From positions 248,001 to 312,000 of the forward strand of contig WGNC01000008.1 in NCBI GenBank assembly GCA_016124745.1: a DNA stretch of 64,000 nucleotides, read 5' to 3'. The DNA is from Thiobacillus sp. GTDB lineage: Bacteria > Pseudomonadota > Gammaproteobacteria > Burkholderiales > Thiobacillaceae. Below are positions 35,258 to 42,197 of the stretch, one piece after another. The position numbers and the translations under genes were made by a program. The notes beneath the pieces are model-generated. The model ran no database searches. It saw nothing but the letters and a program-made list of their open reading frames with translations, and was not told where the DNA came from. Positions within the stretch are counted from its first letter, which is position 1; every line of letters starts with the position of its first letter.

Positions 35258-37099
35258 ATGAATATCCCTACACCGTCACCTGAGGAATCGCCGAGCGCAA
35301 CTGCGGACACTGCACCCCGTTATCCTTATGCGGACTACATCCGTGGTAGTGGCAGCGGTGTTTTGCATGTCAGTTATAACGCGCTTGCGCCGCAAATCGA
35401 ATACGCGGCCGATGGCCGGCCCTTGCCGTACCACGCCCCCATGCTGCAACTGCGGCCGAAGGAAGTGGCGCGTCTGCTGCAGCCTTACGTCTCGGTCCGT
35501 TTCATGGACCAGGTGCGTGCGGTGGTGCCCCTGGCCATCTACCTCGCGCTGTTCCAGATTTTGATCCTGCGGCAGCTGGTCGAGGACGCCTGGCTCGTCA
35601 CGGGTGGCATGTTCGCGGTGGTCGTCGGACTGATGTTGTTCATGGAGGGGCTGAAGATCGGCCTGATGCCCTTCGGCACCGTCATCGGCGAACAGCTGCC
35701 GCGCAAGCTGGCATTGCCGCTGGTGCTGATCATCACCTTGTTGCTGGGTATCGGCGTGACCTTCGCCGAGCCGGCGATCGGCGCCCTCAAGATGGCGGGG
35801 CAGATCGTCTCGGTCGAGCGGGCGCCGTATCTGTATGCGTTGCTGAACGAGTGGTCGGATGCCCTGGTGCTGGTGGTGGGCGCGTCGGTCGGGCTGGCCG
35901 CCGTGATCGGCACGCTGCGCTTCCTCTACGGCTGGAGCCTGAAGCCCCTGATCTACTTTTCGCTGCTGCTGGTGATGCTGCCCACGCTGTATATGGCGAG
36001 CGACCCGCAACTGGTGTCGGTGCTCGGTCTTGCCTGGGATGCGGGGGCGGTGACGACCGGGCCGGTGACGGTGCCGCTGGTGCTGGCACTCGGCGTGGGG
36101 ATTTCGGCGGCGGCAGGCAAGGGTAGCGGCGGCCTTGCCGGCTTTGGCATTGTGACCCTGGCCTCGCTGTTCCCGATCGCCGGCGTGCTGTTCCTGGCGC
36201 TCTACGTGGCGTCGGTGCAGTCGCCGGCCGACATCATCGAGGCGGCGCGGCAGGCCGCCGCCGTCGCCGATGCGGGCGTCAGCGCCTGGTATACGCGCAG
36301 CCCGGGCGTCGAGATCGTTGCGGGCGTGCGTGCCATCCTGCCGCTGGTGATTTTCCTGTTCCTGGTGTTGAGCCTGATCCTGCGCGAGCGGCTGGCCAAC
36401 CAGGCGGAAATCTTCCTCGGCATCGGCCTGACCATACTCGGCATGTGCGTTTTCAATCTCGGCCTGACCTACGGCCTGTCGATGCTGGGCAACAGCGCCG
36501 GCAATCTGGTGCCCACCGCATTCATGGAGGTGGCGGGTATAGAGTCGTCGCCCCTTTATCGATACGGCATCGGGCTGACAATCGCGCTGGCGTTTGCCTG
36601 GTTTCTCGGCTTTGGCGCCACCATCGCGGAGCCGGCGCTGTCGGCTTTGGGCATGACAGCCGAGGAACTCACCAACGGCGTGTTCAAGAAGAAGACGCTG
36701 ATCATGGCGGTGTCGACCGGTGTTGCCTGCGGGATCGCGCTCGGTCTCGCCAAGCTCATTTTCGAGCTGCCGCTGGTCTGGTTGCTGGCCGGGAGTTACG
36801 CGGCGGCGGCGGGGCTGACGCTGCTGTCGAGCGAGGCCTTCGTCAACGTTGCCTGGGACAGTGCCGGCGTCACCACCGGCCCGGTCACGGTGCCGCTGGT
36901 GCTGGCCATGGGCCTGGGCTTCGGCAGCGCGACCCAGGCCGTCGAAGGCTTCGGCATTCTGTGCCTGGCATCGGTCGGCCCCATCATCACGGTCCTGGTC
37001 TCCGGACTCTGGTCCAGCTACAAGAGCCGGCGTGAGGTGCGGGCTGCCGCCCAGGCACCGAGCCTGTCCCCACTCGCCACTGCACAGGAGATTCTATGA
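35258..37099 (+). CDS. DUF1538 polytopic membrane protein, putative transporter
   Basis: A 613-residue protein with about twelve TM helices arranged as two homologous halves. Each half carries FAEPAIGAL/IAEPALSALG and AWDAGAVTTGPVTVPLVLA / AWDSAGVTTGPVTVPLVLA, near residues 262 and 531. The TTGPVTVP repeats are the DUF1538 hallmark and probably form re-entrant or substrate-path segments, as in inverted-repeat transporters. An N-terminal cytoplasmic tail of about 75 residues precedes the first half. Substrate unknown. The stop overlaps the next start, and two PII-like genes follow, so activity is probably gated by a cytoplasmic effector. Confidence 0.85.
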   Translation: MNIPTPSPEESPSATADTAPRYPYADYIRGSGSGVLHVSYNALAPQIEYAADGRPLPYHAPMLQLRPKEVARLLQPYVSVRFMDQVRAVVPLAIYLALFQILILRQLVEDAWLVTGGMFAVVVGLMLFMEGLKIGLMPFGTVIGEQLPRKLALPLVLIITLLLGIGVTFAEPAIGALKMAGQIVSVERAPYLYALLNEWSDALVLVVGASVGLAAVIGTLRFLYGWSLKPLIYFSLLLVMLPTLYMASDPQLVSVLGLAWDAGAVTTGPVTVPLVLALGVGISAAAGKGSGGLAGFGIVTLASLFPIAGVLFLALYVASVQSPADIIEAARQAAAVADAGVSAWYTRSPGVEIVAGVRAILPLVIFLFLVLSLILRERLANQAEIFLGIGLTILGMCVFNLGLTYGLSMLGNSAGNLVPTAFMEVAGIESSPLYRYGIGLTIALAFAWFLGFGATIAEPALSALGMTAEELTNGVFKKKTLIMAVSTGVACGIALGLAKLIFELPLVWLLAGSYAAAAGLTLLSSEAFVNVAWDSAGVTTGPVTVPLVLAMGLGFGSATQAVEGFGILCLASVGPIITVLVSGLWSSYKSRREVRAAAQAPSLSPLATAQEIL

Positions 37100-37467
37100 G
37101 CGACAGCAGCATCACCTACCTCACCGATGTGGTCATGATCACCTGCATCGTCACACAAGGTCGCGGCGACGAGGCCATCAAGGTGGCGCGCGAGGCCGGT
37201 GTCGTCGGTGCCCTCGTTTATCATGCGCGCGGCAGCGGGGTGCGCGAACGTCTGGGCCTGCTGGGAATCGCAGTGGAAGCCGAGAAGGATGTGGTCACCA
37301 TGCTTGCCGCAACCGATCAGCGCGACCTCGTCATGCACAATCTGTACACCCAGCTTGGGCTGGACCGGCCGGGGGCGGGCGTGATCTACGCCATGCCGCT
37401 GGACAAGATGGCCACCTACATTCCTGCGGATGAGCGCCAGCGCCTGCAAGCGGAAGCGTTGAAATGA
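37096..37467 (+). CDS. PII-like signalling protein, first of pair
   Basis: A 123-residue ferredoxin-like-fold protein of the GlnB/PII superfamily: VVMITCIVTQGRGDEAIKVAREAGVVGAL (strand-helix), a T-loop region around GSGVRERLGLLGIAVEAEKD, and PGAGVIYAMPLDKMATYI in place of the classical GDGKIF signature. The uridylylated Tyr51 of GlnB is not evident, so classical GlnD control is unlikely. It is coupled by ATGA overlaps to the DUF1538 gene before it and the second PII-like gene after it. By analogy with AmtB-GlnK and SbtA-SbtB it probably binds and regulates the membrane partner. Confidence 0.82.
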   Translation: MSDSSITYLTDVVMITCIVTQGRGDEAIKVAREAGVVGALVYHARGSGVRERLGLLGIAVEAEKDVVTMLAATDQRDLVMHNLYTQLGLDRPGAGVIYAMPLDKMATYIPADERQRLQAEALK

Positions 37468-37838
37468 CCGGGATCGATGCGACGCCGCTCGAAAGCGTGC
37501 GGCTCATCATCTGCGTGCTGCCGGACGACGGCACCGACCGCAGCCTGATCCGCGCCTTGCGCAAGGAGCAGGGGATCGAAGTCGCCGACAGCATCGCCTG
37601 CCGTGGCGTGTCGATGCTGCAGGAGGCAAAAGCCCTGCGGGCCGGGCAACTGCCCGAATCGAACTTCGTCAGACTGCTGCAGATCGTCGTCCCCGAGACT
37701 GCGGCGGATGCGCTGTTCGATTACGTCTATGAGACGGCCCGGATCGGTCGCCCCAGGGGCGGGATCGTCACGCTGAGCCAGGCGATCCATGCCACGCCGT
37801 ATCGGCTTCCGGAGGGTTTGCCCGACGAGACGGATTGA
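37464..37838 (+). CDS. PII-like protein, second of pair
   Basis: A 124-residue paralogous ferredoxin-like protein: VRLIICVLPDDGTDRSLIRAL, then LLQIVVPETAADALFDYVYE, and a C-terminal GRPRGGIVTLSQAI replacing the GDGKIF region. It is strongly diverged from the first PII-like protein. The two could form a mixed trimer or act separately on the transporter; this is inference. It is the last gene of the three-gene coupled operon. Confidence 0.75.
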   Translation: MTGIDATPLESVRLIICVLPDDGTDRSLIRALRKEQGIEVADSIACRGVSMLQEAKALRAGQLPESNFVRLLQIVVPETAADALFDYVYETARIGRPRGGIVTLSQAIHATPYRLPEGLPDETD

Positions 37839-37871
37839 GGCGATCATCGGAATCGAACTATCCGTTCGGCA

Positions 37872-37899
37872 TTGACAGCCGGCGCACAGCGCTTAGAGT
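37872..37899 (+). promoter_or_regulatory. Candidate sigma-70 promoter
   Basis: TTGACA at 37872-37877 and TAGAGT at 37894-37899 are separated by 16 bp, about 70 bp upstream of the CYTH/Ppx fusion gene. Confidence 0.4.
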
Positions 37900-37970
37900 A
37901 AAATCATCAAGGACATGCTTGTCGTTTAATGCTATTCCAGAAGCGACATTTCAAGCGAGACTAGGCCATC

Positions 37971-39464
37971 ATGGAAAAAATCATACCGCGCTGGGAATGG
38001 CGCTCGTTCGGCCGCAGCTTCGGCAGGGCTGAAGCGCAGTTGGCGGCAATGGCGCCGGAGGGGGTGCAGGAGAGCGACGAGGTCTATCTGCTATCCGGTG
38101 CCGGCGATAATGTGAAGGTCCGGGCGGACCTGATGGACATCAAGGTGCTGCGGGAGGTCAATACAGACGGTCTCGAGCAGTGGACGCCGGTCATGAAGGC
38201 GGGATTTCCGCTTGCGTCGGCCGAGGTGGCAAAGGTGTTCGAATCGCTCCAGCTCCCGGTGCCGGCACTGTCCCGCGCGAACTACACGCTCGACGCGTTC
38301 ATCGATGCGTTCGCCCAGCCGGGCAGTGCGATTCGCAGGGTGAACGTTCACAAGCGCCGGGTCCGCTACACGGTCGGCGGCTGCACGGCAGAACTCTCTG
38401 ATGTGGTGGCAAACGGCAAGCCCACCCGCACGATCGCCGTCGAATCGACGGATGCCGAAGCGGTCATCCGTGCCGTCTGCGAACTCGGACTGGGCGGCTA
38501 CACGAACACCAGCTACCCGCGCGGGCTGGCCGCCTTGGCCGACGATGAACCGGAACGCTACGCCGTCATCGATGCCGGCACCAATTCGATCAAGTTCCAC
38601 ATCGGCGAACGTGAGCTTGACGGGCGCTGGCGCACCGTCGTCGATCGTGCGGAGCTGACGCGCCTCGGCGAGGGACTCGCGCAGCAGGGCGTGATCATCG
38701 ACACCGCACTCGAGCGAACTGCTACCGCGATCGCGGGCATGGCCGATGAAGCGAAGCGGCACGGCGTGCGGGCGATCGCGGCAGTGGGAACGGCAGGCCT
38801 GCGGATCGCCGCGAACGGTGCCGCGGTCGTCGCCGCCATCCAGGCGCGCAGCGGCGTGCAGATCGAAGTGATATCCGGCGACGAAGAGGGCCGGCTGGCT
38901 TATCTGGCAGCCAAATCGGGCCTCGGGCTGAAGACGGGCTCGCTCGTCGTCTTCGATACCGGAGGCGGCAGTTCGCAGTTCACCTTCGGGCACGACTCGG
39001 TGGTGGACGATCGCTTCAGCGTCGAAGTCGGCGCCGTGCGCTACACCGAGCGCTACAAGCTGGATGGCGTCGTGTCGCCTGAAGTGCTGAACGAGGCCAG
39101 GGCGGCGATTGCGGCCGACCTGTCGCGCATCGCCGGGCGCCCGGTTTCCGACAAGCTCGTTGCGATGGGGGGCGTGGTGACCAACATGACCGCGGTCGCG
39201 CACGGGCTCGCCACCTACGATCCGGCTGTCGTCCAGGGCACGATCCTCTACCGCGCCGAGATCGATCGCCAGATCGAGCTCTACCGGTCGCGCGACGCGG
39301 ATGCGCGCCGCTCCATTGTCGGCCTGCAGCCGAAGCGGGCGGAAGTCATCCTCGCCGGCGCTTGCATCGTGCGGACCGTGATGGAGTTGCTGGGCAAGCA
39401 GAGCCTCACGGTGAGTGATCGCGGCCTGCGTCACGGCGTGCTGGCAGAGCGCTTCGATGCTTGA
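37971..39464 (+). CDS. CYTH-like domain fused to Ppx/GppA phosphatase
   Basis: A 497-residue protein. The C-terminal ~305 residues are an exopolyphosphatase/pppGppase domain: AVIDAGTNSIKFHIGE (about 197), TAGLRIAANG, ISGDEEGRLAYLAA, VVFDTGGGSSQF and AMGGVVTNMTAVAHGL. The N-terminal ~190 residues look like a CYTH tunnel fold (VKVRADLMDIKVLRE, EQWTPVMKAGFPL, KRRVRYTVGGCTAELSDV, TRTIAVEST). The usual ExExK entry motif is reduced to WEWRS. CYTH and Ppx domains both handle polyphosphate or nucleoside polyphosphates, so the fusion could bind polyphosphate in one domain and cut it in the other. The domain assignment of the N-terminus is from pattern only. Confidence 0.8.
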   Translation: MEKIIPRWEWRSFGRSFGRAEAQLAAMAPEGVQESDEVYLLSGAGDNVKVRADLMDIKVLREVNTDGLEQWTPVMKAGFPLASAEVAKVFESLQLPVPALSRANYTLDAFIDAFAQPGSAIRRVNVHKRRVRYTVGGCTAELSDVVANGKPTRTIAVESTDAEAVIRAVCELGLGGYTNTSYPRGLAALADDEPERYAVIDAGTNSIKFHIGERELDGRWRTVVDRAELTRLGEGLAQQGVIIDTALERTATAIAGMADEAKRHGVRAIAAVGTAGLRIAANGAAVVAAIQARSGVQIEVISGDEEGRLAYLAAKSGLGLKTGSLVVFDTGGGSSQFTFGHDSVVDDRFSVEVGAVRYTERYKLDGVVSPEVLNEARAAIAADLSRIAGRPVSDKLVAMGGVVTNMTAVAHGLATYDPAVVQGTILYRAEIDRQIELYRSRDADARRSIVGLQPKRAEVILAGACIVRTVMELLGKQSLTVSDRGLRHGVLAERFDA

Positions 39465-39493
39465 GGGAAGTGCTGACCTGGATGATTCCGCCC

Positions 39494-39720
39494 ATGCCCT
39501 TCGACTACGCTCAGGAGAGTGTGCGACAAGCATGTCCTGAGCCCCTTCGAAGGGCCTGTCCTGAGCGGCGTCGAAGGGCCTGTCCTGAGTGAAATCGATG
39601 GGCTCGCCACGATGGTTCGACAGGCTCACCATGATCGTTCGACAGGCTCACCACGAACAGAATCAACCGCTGGCCGTTCGTCCCGAGCCTGTCGAGGGAA
39701 GCCTGTCGAAGGACTAGTTC
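39494..39720. repeat. Composite family A repeat array, second copy
   Basis: Homologous to 32131-32367 and in the same orientation. It again has three tandem 24-nt units (39531-39602), then ACGATGGTTCGACAGGCTCA, and CTGTCGA(A/G)GGAAG units to the right. The left edge is replaced by a CCCTTCGACTACGCTCAGGAG unit like that at 28050, and an extra CTCACCACGAACAG segment is inserted, so the terminal inverted repeats are not intact. The remaining intergenic DNA to 39809 shows nothing else. Confidence 0.85.
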
Positions 39721-39809
39721 AGTGCTTACTGAGGTGTATCGCGTTTTCGGAAAGTGTATTGTTGGAATCGAGAAATTTCTTACGTTAAAGACAAGGACAG
39801 AGATCAATC

Positions 39810-40694
39810 ATGACCACTCCAAAAAGCACCCGGACCACGAAGACCACGACCGCCGCGAAGGCCACGAAGGCCACGAAGACCACCAGGGTCCTCGCAGCCA
39901 AGAAGGTTTTGAGGCCCCGCCCGGCCAAGCCGGCAAGTGAACCACGCCCCCTTTCAGCCGAGGATTTGGCGAAGGCTTTCGAATTGAGCAAGGCCTCGAC
40001 CAGCATCGAATTGAAGCTGTCCATTCCCGCCACCGGGCACCGGGCGACGATCAAGCGCCTGAAGCTCGACCCGGTCGAGGCGCAGCCGCGACAGGCGTTT
40101 TTCTTCGATACGCCCAACCTGGACCTGTTCAAGGCCGGCATCGTGGTCCGGGCCCGGCGTATCCAGGGCGGGCGCGGTGATACTGTCGTCAAGCTGCGCC
40201 CGGTGGATCCCAACCAGATCGATCCCGAACTGCGGCGCTCGGCAAGCTTCAAGGTTGAGCTGGATGCAATGCCGGGCGGATTCGTCTGCTCGGCATCATT
40301 CAAGGGCGCGTGCACCGGCAAGGAGGTGCTCGACATGACCGCAGGCAAAGCGCCGCTCAGTTCGTTGTTTTCGAAGGGACAGCGCGCGTTCTACAAAGCG
40401 CACGCGCCGGCAGGCATCGATTTGGATTCCCTCGTCACATTGGGCCCCGTGTTCCTGCTCAAGGCCACGCACAAGCCGAAGGACTACGATAGCGACGTCA
40501 TCGTGGAAATGTGGCTCTACCCGGACGGCTCGCGCATTCTCGAGGTCTCCACCAAGTGCCTGCCGGAGGAGACTTTTCAGGCCATCGCCGAGTTCAAGGC
40601 TTATCTCGCCAGGTGCGGTATCGCACTCAGCGGCGCCCAGGAACCGAAAACCAGGGCTGCGCTCGAGTATTTTCAGGCCCACCTCGGCGAGTAG
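39810..40694 (+). CDS. CYTH-domain protein with histone-H1-like N-terminal tail
   Basis: A 294-residue protein. Residues 1-45 are a Lys/Thr/Ala-rich, nearly repetitive tail (KTTTAAKATKATKTT...), typical of DNA- or polyanion-binding H1-like tails. A CYTH domain follows from about residue 63: SIELKLSIPA, then AFFFDTPNLDLFKAGIVVRARR, TVVKLRPVDP, and IVEMWLYPDGSRILEVSTK. The canonical ExExK is shortened to ExK. CYTH enzymes hydrolyse triphosphate or polyphosphate or make cAMP; which applies is unknown. It stands next to a CYTH-like/Ppx fusion across a repeat array. Confidence 0.75.
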   Translation: MTTPKSTRTTKTTTAAKATKATKTTRVLAAKKVLRPRPAKPASEPRPLSAEDLAKAFELSKASTSIELKLSIPATGHRATIKRLKLDPVEAQPRQAFFFDTPNLDLFKAGIVVRARRIQGGRGDTVVKLRPVDPNQIDPELRRSASFKVELDAMPGGFVCSASFKGACTGKEVLDMTAGKAPLSSLFSKGQRAFYKAHAPAGIDLDSLVTLGPVFLLKATHKPKDYDSDVIVEMWLYPDGSRILEVSTKCLPEETFQAIAEFKAYLARCGIALSGAQEPKTRAALEYFQAHLGE

Positions 40695-40904
40695 GATCGA
40701 TGCATTGGCGGATGGTCAAAAAATGACGGCTTGCCGGTCCCCGGATGCGTCGGGACAGGTGAGTCGGTGCGCTGCATGAACGGGCTTTTTCCAGGTGCCC
40801 GCTGCATTTCACCCAGTGCAACATTCAATGACCTTCTGACATGCCCTAGAGAAAAATCCCCAGTAGCTTCTTCAGCAGGTCTTCCCACGGAGTCATGGTG
40901 AGCA

Positions 40905-41528
40905 CTAGAAGGTCACCCCAATCGAGCCGATGAAAATCTGGTCGTCCGCGCCGGGATTGAACCAGTAGCCGCCGACGCTGAAGCGGTCCCGGTTCACCTG
41001 GGCGAACGGCCCGCGCTGGATATCGCGCTCTTCGCCAAAGATCCGTGTGCGTTGGACCGCGAGTCCGATGCGCAGCCAGTCCTGCGCCGCGAACCCCAGT
41101 TCGCTCCAGGCATAGGTGTAGGGCGCGTCCCCGTCGTCGACGTATTCGCCTTCCAGGTAGAAGTCGAAGCGCTGGTACGCGAGGCTCAGTTCCACGCCGG
41201 GCACGAAGGCCTGAAAGGGCCCCCAGACGCCGCCCAGCAAGGGCGTGATCTCCCAGGTCAGCGTTTCGCCGCCGGAGAAATTCCAGCCGACGAATGCCGA
41301 CCGCGCACCGGCCGCTTCGTAGCTGTAGCGCGCCTCCAGATGCAGCACGCCACGATCCGCAGTGCCGATCGCCGACGTATAGTTGTTGTCGCGACCCGGC
41401 ACCACGGTGGGATAGGCCGTCAGCGCGAACTCCCAGGCCGGCGGAGCTTCCGGTGCAGACTCGTCAGCCCAGGCGCATGTCGCAGCCCAGACCGTGCATA
41501 CCGTGATCGTGAAGCGAACGGCGCTCAT
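40905..41528 (-). CDS. Outer-membrane beta-barrel-like protein, unknown
   Basis: A 207-residue protein with a signal peptide (TITVCTVWAATCAWA) and alternating polar/hydrophobic strands rich in Tyr, Trp and Phe (LHLEARYSYEAAGARSAFVG, ELSLAYQRFDFYLEGEYVD, ELGFAAQDWLRIGLAVQRTR). It ends IGSIGVTF, a C-terminal Phe typical of outer-membrane barrels. Its start overlaps the stop of the VIT-like gene (41525-41528), so it is the third gene of the SulP operon. Function unknown; it may be a porin-like partner. Confidence 0.72.
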   Translation of the reverse strand: MSAVRFTITVCTVWAATCAWADESAPEAPPAWEFALTAYPTVVPGRDNNYTSAIGTADRGVLHLEARYSYEAAGARSAFVGWNFSGGETLTWEITPLLGGVWGPFQAFVPGVELSLAYQRFDFYLEGEYVDDGDAPYTYAWSELGFAAQDWLRIGLAVQRTRIFGEERDIQRGPFAQVNRDRFSVGGYWFNPGADDQIFIGSIGVTF

Positions 41529-42196
41529 CCTCCGAGTGCGATGACGACAGCCACTACCGCCATCCCCAGCCCGGCCATCATCGCGCCTGTCTTCCAACTG
41601 CCATAGCCTGCATAACGGCCGAGCGCGAGCCCGCCGAGAAACAGCATCGCCACCGCGATCGCACGCGACACAAACAGTGCGAAGGAGGCATCTTCGAAAA
41701 TGACAAAGGGCAGCGCTACCGGAAAGGTCGACGCGACCACGATCAGGAAGATGCCGAACGCTGCAAGGAAGTCCTCGCGCTGCAATCGGGGACGCGCCGG
41801 CAGGTCGGTCATTGCGACGACACGACCACGGATTGACTCGATCTCGTCCGCTGCAACCAGTTTTGCCATGCTCTGGGGAAGGGCACCCTTGATGATCCTG
41901 CGTCCGGCCTCCGCGTTCGGGGCGGCCTGCACCGAGCGGGCCAGCGTCAACGAACGCCCGCGCTCGGTCACCGTGCGCACCAGGTACATGACCGCATCGA
42001 CGATCCCCCAGGCCAGGTTGCACCCCAGTGCGGCGTGCAGCATGGTCCGGATTTCGTCTCGAGCGGACGTGGCCACGGACACGACACCGACGAAGGTCAG
42101 CGCCATGAACAGGCCGAAGAGCATCTCGGAAACCCGGTCCACCGGATTGAGCAGGGGCTCGCGAACGTCCTGCTCGAATTGCTGCAGCGTACTCAT
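41525..42196 (-). CDS. VIT1/CCC1-like membrane protein
   Basis: A 223-residue protein with about five TM helices. NPVDRVSEMLFGLFMALTFVG near residue 17 and ALGCNLAWGIVDAVMYLVRT resemble the VIT1/CCC1 family of iron or manganese transporters. A soluble segment of about 60 residues separates TM2 and TM3, as in VIT proteins. Metal specificity cannot be told. It lies one base after the SulP stop and overlaps the outer-membrane gene by 4 bp. Confidence 0.68.
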   Translation of the reverse strand: MSTLQQFEQDVREPLLNPVDRVSEMLFGLFMALTFVGVVSVATSARDEIRTMLHAALGCNLAWGIVDAVMYLVRTVTERGRSLTLARSVQAAPNAEAGRRIIKGALPQSMAKLVAADEIESIRGRVVAMTDLPARPRLQREDFLAAFGIFLIVVASTFPVALPFVIFEDASFALFVSRAIAVAMLFLGGLALGRYAGYGSWKTGAMMAGLGMAVVAVVIALGG

Positions 42197-42197
42197 T

